A stretch of DNA of 31,711 bases from a virus. Below, piece by piece: positions 8,168 to 16,161 of this stretch. Under the pieces are notes generated by a model, which searched no databases, was not told the DNA's origin, and saw only the letters and a program-made list of their open reading frames with translations. Numbering within the stretch: position 1 is the first letter of the stretch; every line of letters starts with the position of its first letter. Made by a program: the position numbers and the translations under genes. The stretch covers positions 1-31,711 of IMG/VR virus record IMGVR_UViG_3300015241_000027, one strand, 5' to 3'.

Positions 8168-10552
8168 ATGGCAGAGGCTGTTGACAAACAGGATGCAGCA
8201 GGAAACAAGTCGCCAGAGCAGACACCCGCACAAAAAGCTCTCTGTGAGTTTGTCCAGGACCGGTACAGATATCTCTCGCAGGATCGCTTGGCCGAAGACG
8301 ACATGTGGTTCCGTTCCGGCCTATTCAACCAAGGATATCAATGGCTTACGCGTGATCGTAGCTCGAAGATCATTCGGCCAATGGACGCCAACGCGGCTCC
8401 TATGTGGACAATGCCGCAGTCGGACTATTTCTCGAAGACAATCGCGGTCAATGCGAACGCTCTCGGAGCCAAGCTACCGCGCGTAACAGCTCTCTCCGGC
8501 AACTATGACTCTCGCTCGCGCAATGCAGCGGAGTATGCGGAGTCGGCCATCGATGCAGCCAATGTCGAATCGGGTATGACACTGCTCAATCCTGTTCTGG
8601 CGGCTCGCGTAGCTCTCTGGGGCATCGGCGTGTCCAAGGAAACGATAGCTTTCGACCGATCTACAGAAGACATCCCGATTCTTGGTGAGCAGACGCCTAT
8701 GGGTGAGGCTGATGTACCTGCCCCGCCACCACAGCTTACCGGAAGCAATCCGGCAGCTCCTACGCAGGATACAGTGAACCAGCAGACCGGTCAGCCAATC
8801 CAGGACAGGACAGGCGACCCAGATGTTATTGGTACCGAACGCATACCTTCTGCCCGACTGCTTACCACTCTGCCTTTGCCGTTCTCGATCTATATCCCTC
8901 GTGACTGTGGAGACGCCAACATTGCGAAAGAAGTCTATGAACGCTGCGCTGCATACCGCCTTTCAGAAGCCCGGGAACTCTGGCCTGACTATGCGGCAGT
9001 CCTTACAGCAGATTCCTCAAGTTCTGAGGCAGATGCAAGCAACTCGAACTCCCTTGCGGCATACTACGAAGTCCAGTTGCGTCGGCTCCAACGTATCAAT
9101 TACACGGGAACGGGTGATCTTACCGGTGAGCACAAAGACACGATCACGACTATCGAAGGATGGGTAAACTGGGGTTGCCTTCCGAAGAAGGTGCAGGATA
9201 AGATCGCCGAAGAGTGGGCAGATCAGCCTTCTGAGGTCGAAGAATACGCCAAGCGCGGCATGACCAAGATCGCCGCCGCTGTCGCCTATGGAATCTTTGT
9301 GGTAACATGGCAAAACTTCACTCTGCAGTGGGGCGAGAATCCAAACAATGGGAAAGCGGTCTATACCTTCTTCATGTGGGAGAAGGATGTTGCTAACCCA
9401 TATGGTAAAGGTGGTCTTGGCCGCGTCCTGATGTCTCTACAGCGCGAATTGAACCGCTTGGATGCTCTGATCAACCGGGCCTTGTTATCGAATGCCACAA
9501 CGAAGGTGATGATGCCGGAAAGCCAGCAATACAAGAGTGAATGGTCTGGTGATCCCATCGATGTGATTCAATATGACGATTCGATTGGCAAGCATATGCC
9601 GTCAGTTATCCAAGCGAGGGCGTTTGACCCTGCTTTGGTTCAGCGCCGTCAGCAGATTGTTACAGAGTTCAATGTGCTTGGCTATGCTGAGGGTGTTTCG
9701 CAAGGGAACGCGCCTGGAGGAGTTGATTCTTTTAGAGGAATTGCTTATCTGGGAGCAAAAGCGGAGGAGTCACGTGGAACACAACGCGCACTCTGGGAGC
9801 AGGCACATGAGACGCGCTCGAAAATCCTCCTGATCATGGCCAAGCGGGTGTGGAATGAGCCCCGCAAGATCAAGATTGCCGGTCCGAACGGTCGTTATGG
9901 TGCGGAATTGATCGAAGGAGCCGATTTGGACTTCGATTCCGACCAGATGACCATTGTTCAGGGCTCGTCACGGCCCAAGACGCTCGAGGAGAAGCTCCAA
10001 GCGTTCGAAACGCTCGCGCAGGGGGGCTTGATCGATGTCATGGACCCTCAGATTCGTCAGTTTGCCTATGAAACTATCGGTATGCCGGAGTTGAACCTTA
10101 CTTCCAGCCTCCAGTATTCGAAGGCAGAACGCGATCTACAGCAGGTGCTCGATGGGATGCAGCCGGTCAGCTCTCCGGCGCAGGATTGGTCGATTGTGGT
10201 GCGGATATTCTCTGACTATACCCTCACTGAGGAGTATGAGAGCCTTCCGCAGCAGACACAGGGTGGAATCCTCGGGTACATGGCGTGGGCGCAGCAGCTT
10301 ATGCATGAAGCACAGGCTCCAGTGGCTATGCCGGGCGTACCGAATGCTGGTGGCCCTCCGGGTACTCCGGGTTCATCTCAGCAAGCTGGCGCAGCGCTGG
10401 CCGCAGCCGGTGCGAATCCAAAGGGATCACCGGGGCAGGTTCTCAGCAAGACTCCTGGCAAAACAGCATCACTCGGCAACACTCAGCAGGCCGCAGTCTC
10501 TGAAGGAAACGGCGTCGCAAATAATGTCGACAAGGCCGCACCGATCGGATGA
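8168..10552 (+). CDS. Portal protein, P22-type size class
   Basis: 794 aa. Start chosen at ATG 8168, which has GAGGTG about 9 bases upstream; a GTG at 8159 abuts that site. The N-terminal pattern (acidic helix, FNQGYQWL, then NANALGAKLPRVTAL) is typical of portals. The long helical middle and a Gln/Pro/Gly-rich C-terminal tail (from about 680) fit a large podovirus portal such as P22 (725 aa). It forms the dodecameric ring that docks terminase and tail. Family call rests on size, context and N-terminal pattern. Its stop overlaps the next start (ATGA). Confidence 0.82.
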   Translation: MAEAVDKQDAAGNKSPEQTPAQKALCEFVQDRYRYLSQDRLAEDDMWFRSGLFNQGYQWLTRDRSSKIIRPMDANAAPMWTMPQSDYFSKTIAVNANALGAKLPRVTALSGNYDSRSRNAAEYAESAIDAANVESGMTLLNPVLAARVALWGIGVSKETIAFDRSTEDIPILGEQTPMGEADVPAPPPQLTGSNPAAPTQDTVNQQTGQPIQDRTGDPDVIGTERIPSARLLTTLPLPFSIYIPRDCGDANIAKEVYERCAAYRLSEARELWPDYAAVLTADSSSSEADASNSNSLAAYYEVQLRRLQRINYTGTGDLTGEHKDTITTIEGWVNWGCLPKKVQDKIAEEWADQPSEVEEYAKRGMTKIAAAVAYGIFVVTWQNFTLQWGENPNNGKAVYTFFMWEKDVANPYGKGGLGRVLMSLQRELNRLDALINRALLSNATTKVMMPESQQYKSEWSGDPIDVIQYDDSIGKHMPSVIQARAFDPALVQRRQQIVTEFNVLGYAEGVSQGNAPGGVDSFRGIAYLGAKAEESRGTQRALWEQAHETRSKILLIMAKRVWNEPRKIKIAGPNGRYGAELIEGADLDFDSDQMTIVQGSSRPKTLEEKLQAFETLAQGGLIDVMDPQIRQFAYETIGMPELNLTSSLQYSKAERDLQQVLDGMQPVSSPAQDWSIVVRIFSDYTLTEEYESLPQQTQGGILGYMAWAQQLMHEAQAPVAMPGVPNAGGPPGTPGSSQQAGAALAAAGANPKGSPGQVLSKTPGKTASLGNTQQAAVSEGNGVANNVDKAAPIG

Positions 10553-11055
10553 TTTCTGGCATCATAGACCTCATGAGTTTCTTCCATCGCCACCATCACA
10601 TAGATCCTGTCGAGGAACTGCTCGAAGATGTCGTAATTCTGTTGAAACAAATCCGCGATAGCCTACGTCCACAGAAGGCAGTTGCCTTCATCATCAGACA
10701 AATAGGAGAATCTCCCATGCCAGTTCAAGGACCAGTAACCGGAATCGTAGTCGGTCAAACAGGAACATTTTTAGCTATTCCCGTGGATGCTAATGGGAAC
10801 GAAGTACCAGTTCCTGCAGGAACCGCCAATCCAACATGGACATCGGATACATCAAATGCTACGGTAACATCATCCCCAGATGGTCTTACCGCATCAGTAG
10901 TGGCAGCTTCAGACCCAACTCTTGCTGGGACATCATTCAATCTCACGATTTCTGCTACCGTAAATGGATCCGTGGTATCTAATACAATTCCAGTTCCGTT
11001 TCTTTCTGCTTCGACCGGTGCATTTGTTGGATTTGTTATCACGCAGACTAGCTAA
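10549..11055 (+). CDS. Ig-like (Big2-type) head decoration candidate with a possible internal start
   Basis: 168 aa. Residues 1-56 are a separate His-rich and helical piece (FFHRHHH, VEELLEDVVILLKQI). From residue 57 the sequence is a single Ig-like beta domain (WTSDTSNATVTSSPDG... is typical of Big2 domains). The ATG at 10717, in the same frame, carries its own AGGAG 8 bases upstream. Two products, a long 168-aa form and a short 112-aa Ig-domain form, are therefore plausible. Placement after the portal suggests a capsid surface or accessory protein. A terminator follows. Confidence 0.72.
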   Translation: MISGIIDLMSFFHRHHHIDPVEELLEDVVILLKQIRDSLRPQKAVAFIIRQIGESPMPVQGPVTGIVVGQTGTFLAIPVDANGNEVPVPAGTANPTWTSDTSNATVTSSPDGLTASVVAASDPTLAGTSFNLTISATVNGSVVSNTIPVPFLSASTGAFVGFVITQTS

Positions 11056-11071
11056 TCATTTCTTATAGATC

Positions 11072-11100
11072 AAGCCTCCTTTGCGGGAGGCTTTTTCTTT
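11072..11100 (+). terminator. Rho-independent terminator after the Ig-like gene
   Basis: Stem AAGCCTCC pairing with GGGAGGCTT across a short TTTGC loop, followed by TTTTTCTTT. It closes the portal-decoration transcript. Confidence 0.9.
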
Positions 11101-11115
11101 GCCTGCTGATATAGT

Positions 11116-11145
11116 TTGACTAGCGGTTGTTCGATAACCGATAAA
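11116..11145 (+). promoter_or_regulatory. Candidate sigma70-type promoter
   Basis: TTGACT at 11116 and GATAAA at 11140 with an 18-base spacer, directly after the terminator and 25 bases before the ATG at 11171. The -35 is good, the -10 is weak. It would restart transcription for the small virion, scaffold and capsid genes. Confidence 0.5.
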
Positions 11146-11170
11146 GTCCGGTCTAAAAGGAGAAATACAA

Positions 11171-11509
11171 ATGGCTCTAGCAACTTATACATTCAGCAGA
11201 AAAACGGTTCCCGGGGGCCAGTATTTCTCCCAGGTTGACATCACCGGAGAAACATCTTATACAACGGGTGGGCCATCTATCGATGTAACTAAGCTTGGAC
11301 TTCCCGCAAATCAGCTCAAGATGGTTGTTGAATGCCGTCCTACGCTGGCTGCTTCTACGGTATGGACTCCTGTCTTGATTGAGACATATTCCGGTGGAGT
11401 TATTACCAATCTGAAGTTCATGCTTACCGTCGCGGCTACCGGAACGGAAGTTACCGCTGCCACTAATGTTTCCGGTGGTATCTGGCGCTTCATTTTCTCA
11501 GGAAACTAG
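11171..11509 (+). CDS. Small beta-rich structural protein
   Basis: 112 aa, with AAAGGAG 8 bases before the start. Alternating hydrophobic and Thr/Ser residues suggest a beta-sandwich; no cysteine pairs beyond one Cys, no signal peptide. It lies between the decoration candidate and scaffold. A capsid decoration or stabilising protein is the best guess. Unrecognised by family. Confidence 0.7.
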   Translation: MALATYTFSRKTVPGGQYFSQVDITGETSYTTGGPSIDVTKLGLPANQLKMVVECRPTLAASTVWTPVLIETYSGGVITNLKFMLTVAATGTEVTAATNVSGGIWRFIFSGN

Positions 11510-11517
11510 GAGGATCG

Positions 11518-11841
11518 ATGAAAGTTCGCGCTAAAGTAACCGAAATCAATGCCATTTGTCATCCCGGGCCGTCGCCTCTGACGGTTATGGGTGCAAAGGG
11601 ACAGCAGGAAGCCAAGAAAGGCGATTACATCTTCATGCATGGCACCGATCCATCTACCTTCGAAGTGGTAAAGAAGGCTGACTTCGATGACAAATATGAA
11701 GTGGTCGCTGAAGTACCGGTTGCACATCCAGCTCCAGTAGAACCCCTGCCACCAGTAATCGAATCGGATCTAGGTGGAACTGACCCAGAACCTCCAATGC
11801 CTCATTCCGATGAAGAAAAGGTTGAAGAACCAACTGCATAG
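11518..11841 (+). CDS. Small protein with Pro/Glu-rich tail
   Basis: 107 aa. The first 70 residues form a compact, probably beta-rich domain (MKVRAKVTEINAI...GDYIFMH). The rest is a Pro, Glu and Val-rich disordered tail. AGGAGG precedes the start by 4 bases. Located immediately before the scaffold leader hairpin, so it may be a head accessory protein; function unknown. Confidence 0.68.
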   Translation: MKVRAKVTEINAICHPGPSPLTVMGAKGQQEAKKGDYIFMHGTDPSTFEVVKKADFDDKYEVVAEVPVAHPAPVEPLPPVIESDLGGTDPEPPMPHSDEEKVEEPTA

Positions 11842-11847
11842 TCTGGT

Positions 11848-11916
11848 AAACTCCTCTTATACCGAAGCCTTCTGATTTGCGGAGCACCGCACGGTAGGCG
11901 CGAGTAAGAGGAGTTT
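11848..11916 (+). promoter_or_regulatory. Long RNA hairpin covering the scaffold ribosome site
   Basis: AAACTCCTCTTA (11848-11859) is perfectly complementary to TAAGAGGAGTTT (11905-11916). Inside lie ACCG/CGGT and a GCGG-AGCA-CCGC hairpin (11879-11890). The 3' arm contains the AGAGGAG Shine-Dalgarno of the gene starting at 11920, so folding would hide it. This looks like a translational control element. Confidence 0.75.
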
Positions 11917-11919
11917 TCA

Positions 11920-12924
11920 ATGGCCGATGAAATCGTAACTGATGCTGGTTCCACCGCAGACCTCTCCGCTCCTGAAACCGCAACATCTCCCGCAGAAACC
12001 TCCGCAACAGATACTCTTCCATTCGAGAAGCCAGCCGGGGAGGCCGACCCCGCTACGGAATCTGCTGAAGTCGATGAATACGGCGAACTGGAGAAGCTCT
12101 TCGCGGAAGAAGAGAAGGCTGCAGATCCGAATGCTCCGGTTGTGCCGCCGGTCGACGCCGGTCAGGTACCAGAGGCATTCAAGGAAGCTCTCGGCATCTC
12201 GGATTGGGTGAAGGAGCCCGCCGACGTCGCGCAGGCTGTCCGCGCCGCCGATGAGATCTGGAAAGTGAGCGCCGGTGATGCGCATGTGGCGACATTGTTC
12301 GAGGGATTACGCGGAAGCAATCCGGAGAGATTCAACTCTATCATTCCAGAGGCGATAAGCTACATAGAGCAGATTACCGGTAAGAAGTTTGGGGGCGAAG
12401 GCGCTCCAGAAGTACAGGTTGATCCGGCTCTCAAGGCTCTCCAGGACGAAGTCAAGCAGATGCGCACGGTCGAGCAGCAGCGGACTGAACAGGCTCAGCA
12501 AGCTTATGTGAACGAGCAGAATCAGAAGATTAGCCAGTCGCTGCAGTCGAAGGTGTCCGAAGTCGCGAAGGGAACGTTTCTGGAGCAGGATGCGAATCTC
12601 TTCCAGAACGTCTTACAGCGTCTTGACGCGATGAAGGTCTCCCCGGCTAAGATCGCTGCGGATGTGGCGAAGGGCGACTTTACCGATATCGAGAAGGCGT
12701 ATAAGGCATATGCGCGTGAGACTCTGGCTCAGGTAAAAGCCCACTCCGCTAATGTAAAGAGCCACTATCAGCGCTTGCGCAATACGGCGCCGGCGGCAGC
12801 GGGTAGCCAGGCTGGAAGCGGTAAATCAAACAATGGAATGCCGAACCGTGCTGATTTTCCTGAAGGACCGGATGGGACACGAGCATGGACCGGAGCCATG
12901 TTTGATGCTCATCAATCTAAGTAA
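11920..12924 (+). CDS. Capsid scaffolding protein
   Basis: 334 aa. The first 80 residues are acidic, Ala/Thr/Glu-rich and disordered. The central part is helical, with a Gln/Glu-rich coiled-coil (about 165-215) and further helices. The C-terminus (AYARETLAQVKAHSANVKSHYQRL) is basic, as expected for the coat-binding helix-turn-helix of scaffolds. Place immediately before the capsid gene and the composition support the call. P22 scaffold (303 aa) is known to regulate its own synthesis; here the RBS is inside a hairpin. An in-frame protease domain is not visible. Confidence 0.78.
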   Translation: MADEIVTDAGSTADLSAPETATSPAETSATDTLPFEKPAGEADPATESAEVDEYGELEKLFAEEEKAADPNAPVVPPVDAGQVPEAFKEALGISDWVKEPADVAQAVRAADEIWKVSAGDAHVATLFEGLRGSNPERFNSIIPEAISYIEQITGKKFGGEGAPEVQVDPALKALQDEVKQMRTVEQQRTEQAQQAYVNEQNQKISQSLQSKVSEVAKGTFLEQDANLFQNVLQRLDAMKVSPAKIAADVAKGDFTDIEKAYKAYARETLAQVKAHSANVKSHYQRLRNTAPAAAGSQAGSGKSNNGMPNRADFPEGPDGTRAWTGAMFDAHQSK

Positions 12925-13444
12925 GACGAATGAATTCTCCATGCTGGAGATATGCCGCCAGGATATATGCCTGAGCGGCATCTTCTTTTATACTGAAAAA
13001 TCCAAGATGGATTCTCTTATTATGGCTGGTGCAACACGCATGCCATTTTCTAGCTTGTTTGTTCCAATAAACCCCTTTATATCCACTCTTGTTGCTCTTC
13101 TGAAGCCTTCTATTCCAAGATTGCTACGCATGTGTGGCAAGTCTTAGATTGCATCGTCGATTGTCCAGAGAGTTACCATTACGGTGATCTACGGTATTCC
13201 CGTCTGATGGTTTGAGAAGTAGCTGGTGGAGATTTTTGTTTCTATGGTCATCGTTTATTCTCATGCGCCTACGTGCATAGAAATTGTCGTCGGTTCTACT
13301 TTTACATGCACTCCAGTTCCATTGAGACAGGAACGTAGCATCTTCCCAATCGCAAAGTACCCATAAACCTTTTGTCAATGGAATGTAAGAGATAGATGGG
13401 CCTATTGGATAAATTGGCTGACGAGTTGTAATCTTGTATTGCAT
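12917..13444 (-). pseudogene. HNH homing endonuclease with AP2 domain, interrupted by an in-frame TAG
   Basis: Read leftward from ATG 13444 (GGAG 6 bases before it; an upstream ATG at 13456 lacks a ribosome site). The N-terminal part contains WNWSACKS...FYARRRMR and the HNH core VDHRNGNSLDNRRCNLRLATHA. A TAG at 13126-13124 then interrupts. The same frame continues for 68 codons with a clear AP2 DNA-binding domain (SGYKGVYWNKQARKWHA...KRIHLGFFSIKEDAAQAY) and stops at 12917, overlapping the scaffold 3' end by 8 bases. About 175 aa in total is the normal length of this family. Either a recent nonsense mutation or readthrough. Confidence 0.85.
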
Positions 13445-13456
13445 CGGTGTCTCCAT

Positions 13457-13669
13457 TTAGACTTTGTTCGAATTGAGTGTTAGAGCACTCTTCGTGACGA
13501 TGCTTCATTTTATCACTTGCAAACAATAACTTACAGATGTACCTTAGTTCTTGTAGAGTGTCTGCGAGACCTCCTATCGATCTACCGGTTAGCCGGTTAG
13601 TTCGAAGGCCAGGCGGGTAGAGATCTCAAAATCTCATATTTACTCGTAATGCCCTAGGAGGGTATCTAT
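13457..13669. other. Non-coding leader between the endonuclease and capsid genes
   Basis: About 210 bases with no convincing gene. It holds hairpins GAGTG-CACTC (13475-13490) and GAGAT-ATCTC (13620-13635), a direct repeat CCGGTTAG CCGGTTAG near 13585, TCTACC/GGTAGA (13581/13616), and CCTCCTA (13570-13576), which is complementary to the capsid Shine-Dalgarno TAGGAGG (13655-13661). A weak promoter-like pair TTGCAA/TACCTT (13517 and 13540, 17-base spacer) may drive the capsid gene. Confidence 0.5.
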
Positions 13670-14926
13670 ATCGCTGACGCTGGGACCATATCTAGAATTG
13701 GTGGAATCCTCAAAACGACATACGATGACGGCGTAAAGGAGCAGCAGAACCTTACCGCCGACTTTCGCAAACGTATCGGAAAGCCATCGGCTGATGCATG
13801 GAAAGCCCCCGGCGATCACTTTGAGTTCTCTGCACGCATTGGTGGCAACCGCGCTGGAATTACCCCGGCTGCTTCCACTGATCCCCTTCCCGCAGCGGCT
13901 GGTCAGCGCGAAGTAAAGTGCTCCGTATTCGAGCGCAATTACTACGGCCAGGTTCTTCTCTATGTGAAGGACATGCTCAACACTGATAAGGGTGCATTCC
14001 AGGCGTTCATCGATCAGAAAACCAATGAAATGAAGGGCATCACTCGCGACTTTCAGAAGGTTGCGAACATCGATATCTCTTCGGGCGATGGTTCTGGTGT
14101 TCTCAGCCTGATTGCAGCTATCTCTGCTACAACCACGCAGACACTTCAGATTGGAACTGCAAAGTTTCAGTATGGTTCCTTGAATCTCCAAGTTGGAGAT
14201 CTCATCGACATATTCGATTCAACGCTGACAACTTCCCGTACTGGCGGGACAGGAGCAACGATTGTATCGATCACTCCTACTGTCAATGGGACGACTTCCA
14301 CCATCGTCCTTTCAGTAGCTCCTTCAGCTACTGCAGTTGGCGATTTCGTAGTTCGTGGTGCCAACAAGGTGAACAAGTCCTATGTGGCTCCTCTCGGGAT
14401 GCTTCGCAATCAAGGCATTACCTTCCAAGGACAGTCAACGGCAACCAATCCTCTTCTGGCAGCCAATATCATCAATGCTGCCGGTCAGCCACTCACCGAA
14501 TCACTTCTCCGCAGCGCGATGGATACCGTTTATCGCTCTTCGGGGCTCGAAGTAGATGAGTTCTGGGTTGGCTTGGCGCAGTGGGCTGAATATGAGGCAT
14601 CTGGATTCGCTCAGAAGCGCTTCATGGCGATGGAACTCGATAAGGGTTTCTCCACTCTGACCTTCGACGATAAGAAGATCGTCAAGGGTGTCGATATCCC
14701 CTCGGCTGTCGTGATGGCTCTCAACCTCGACTCGATCAAATTCGGATCGATCACCCCTTGGGGCCCTTCTGACATGGATGGAAGCATCCTGAAGGCTCTT
14801 CCCGGATTCGCCGCCTACTACGCATACTTCGTGGAGTCGGGAAACTTCATCTACTACCAGGCGAATGCAAACTGCCTGATCGATGCTCTTTCCTATAACA
14901 CGCTGAATCCGGCGTACGCGAAATAA
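13670..14926 (+). CDS. Major capsid protein, apparent ATC start codon
   Basis: About 418 aa. Called from its size, its place after the scaffold, a strong terminator behind it, and a capsid-like sequence: N-terminal arm (DDGVKEQQNLTADFRKRIG), central domains, and the C-terminal ITPWGPSD...FAAYYAYFVESGNFIYYQ. AGGAGGG (13656-13662) sits 7 bases before ATC at 13670, giving I/M-ADAGTISRIGG. No ATG, GTG or TTG occurs in frame between the TAG at 13655 and GTG at 13964. Starting at 13964 would remove 98 residues, including conserved-looking capsid sequence. Exact capsid family is not resolved; an HK97-type fold is expected. Confidence 0.85.
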   Translation: MADAGTISRIGGILKTTYDDGVKEQQNLTADFRKRIGKPSADAWKAPGDHFEFSARIGGNRAGITPAASTDPLPAAAGQREVKCSVFERNYYGQVLLYVKDMLNTDKGAFQAFIDQKTNEMKGITRDFQKVANIDISSGDGSGVLSLIAAISATTTQTLQIGTAKFQYGSLNLQVGDLIDIFDSTLTTSRTGGTGATIVSITPTVNGTTSTIVLSVAPSATAVGDFVVRGANKVNKSYVAPLGMLRNQGITFQGQSTATNPLLAANIINAAGQPLTESLLRSAMDTVYRSSGLEVDEFWVGLAQWAEYEASGFAQKRFMAMELDKGFSTLTFDDKKIVKGVDIPSAVVMALNLDSIKFGSITPWGPSDMDGSILKALPGFAAYYAYFVESGNFIYYQANANCLIDALSYNTLNPAYAK

Positions 14927-14949
14927 TCTCTCTCCTTCTTACCTCGCGA

Positions 14950-14982
14950 AAGGGCCACCCGAATAAGGTGGCCCTTCTTTTT
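14950..14982 (+). terminator. Strong rho-independent terminator after the capsid gene
   Basis: AAGGGCCACC pairs with GGTGGCCCTT around a short CGAATAA loop, followed by CTTTTTT. One of the clearest sites in the window. Confidence 0.95.
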
Positions 14983-15007
14983 GGTACCGTTACCTTATAT
15001 GTTGCTG

Positions 15008-15013
15008 TATTCT
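15008..15013 (+). promoter_or_regulatory. -10-like hexamer just before the gene at 15020
   Basis: TATTCT lies 6 bases before ATG 15020. There is no Shine-Dalgarno and no good -35. The spacing would put the transcript start at or near the A of ATG (leaderless mRNA). Confidence 0.35.
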
Positions 15014-15019
15014 AGCGAC

Positions 15020-15445
15020 ATGGCCCTCTGGTTACCCGAAACCGCCAAGAATGACCGAGTCGTCCCAGACTGGTTCCTCAGACTCCTCAAAGACGTTGAT
15101 CCTGCGCTATGCGTCTTCTACAACCGGTTCCACGACCGTTGGATGATTCAGCGGAAGGCGGAGGACAATACCCAACATCATGTCCTTACGGTTGAAGGAG
15201 ATAACGGAGAGTACATGTCCCTGAACGAGAGGACAATCGCAAAGTTGAAGGAGATGGACGCCTGGTCGAAGTATGGATCAGCGGAAAACTTCCACCTCTC
15301 CAACGAGAACGCTCTCGCCGAGGACGAGGCCAAACGCCAAGCCAAGATTGACGATGTCTATACCCACAGCGCACAAATCAATCGCCGACAGCTCCACGAG
15401 GCGCACTCTTTGATTCAAACGCATGATATGTCCGAGATCCACTAA
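15020..15445 (+). CDS. Hypothetical protein after the capsid gene
   Basis: 141 aa from ATG 15020; in-frame upstream starts (TTG 14981, ATG 14999) overlap or hug the terminator and were not chosen. The N-terminal half (MALWLPETAKNDRVVPDWFL, then VFYNRFHDRWMIQRKA) looks folded. The second half is a charged helix rich in Glu, Lys and His. Unrecognised; a completion or tail-attachment protein is possible from its position. Confidence 0.7.
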   Translation: MALWLPETAKNDRVVPDWFLRLLKDVDPALCVFYNRFHDRWMIQRKAEDNTQHHVLTVEGDNGEYMSLNERTIAKLKEMDAWSKYGSAENFHLSNENALAEDEAKRQAKIDDVYTHSAQINRRQLHEAHSLIQTHDMSEIH

Positions 15446-15504
15446 CCCTAACCCACCAAGAGTCTGATTCTGTCTTAGGGCAAAGCAGGCCAAAGGAGAA
15501 CCGA

Positions 15505-16161
15505 ATGAAAGAGCACTTAGGATCAGCACTAAACGAAGTCCCTGATAACATGCTTCTCTTCTACAACCCTGGTAAAGCCGTTCGAGAGAACCTCGCCTAT
15601 GACCATCCGTTCAGGCTGCAGGGCGATCCGCGATCGTATCAGCCAGCCTATCACCTTCTGGACATGCCGGAAAAGGGCTTCTTCGTCATCCCTAAGTCGG
15701 TCATCGTGAACGGTGGCGACCAGTATGGCGAACAGGAGATCATCATCCCCAAGCTATTTGAGCGCATCATGCAGCTCTACCGCGCGGTCGGCGTTGTCCG
15801 TATCGACCCGAATCCTCGCGTTTCAGATCCGAATGTCGCTGATACGAAAGAAGCAGCACGCAAGCTTGGCGATTCCCTCTATATGGACTTCCTTCGCGGC
15901 AAGTGTGGCGAGTGGATGCAGGTTGTCTCTCAGGTAAAGCAGGCTGGTGGCGTACCGCGCGCGGCGCAGGGCCTCTTCAAGCTGGCATTGCAGGAATGTG
16001 GCTACTCGGACCCAGCTGATACCGTGCAGGTGATCGAACATGAGCGTGCATCGGCGTCCAGCAAGAGCGATCTTCAGAAAGAGATTGATGCGCTCAAGGC
16101 GACAGTGAATCAGTTGATCGGAAGCATGACAGCACCGACAGGAGTATCGACAACCAAATGA
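15505..16161 (+). CDS. Structural/connector-region protein with C-terminal coiled coil
   Basis: 218 aa, with AAGGAG 7 bases before ATG. Folded N-terminal region (to about 160), then a Ser/Lys-rich linker and a heptad-like helix (KSDLQKEIDALKATVNQLIGSM). It lies between the capsid region and the adaptor, and its stop overlaps the next start (ATGA). No family recognised. Confidence 0.7.
   Translation: MKEHLGSALNEVPDNMLLFYNPGKAVRENLAYDHPFRLQGDPRSYQPAYHLLDMPEKGFFVIPKSVIVNGGDQYGEQEIIIPKLFERIMQLYRAVGVVRIDPNPRVSDPNVADTKEAARKLGDSLYMDFLRGKCGEWMQVVSQVKQAGGVPRAAQGLFKLALQECGYSDPADTVQVIEHERASASSKSDLQKEIDALKATVNQLIGSMTAPTGVSTTK

Noticed and set aside
12925-13669. Group I intron interrupting the capsid gene
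   Set aside because: No conserved group I core pairing was seen, the HNH gene is antisense and runs into the scaffold gene leaving no room for a first exon, and a well-spaced Shine-Dalgarno directly precedes the ATC.
12917-13700. Genome-wide reassignment of TAG to an amino acid
   Set aside because: Two in-frame TAGs were suspicious, but TAG is the normal stop for many genes here (for example at 1880, 5008, 7363, 16877, 20824, 28139), and long late genes such as the portal contain no internal TAG.
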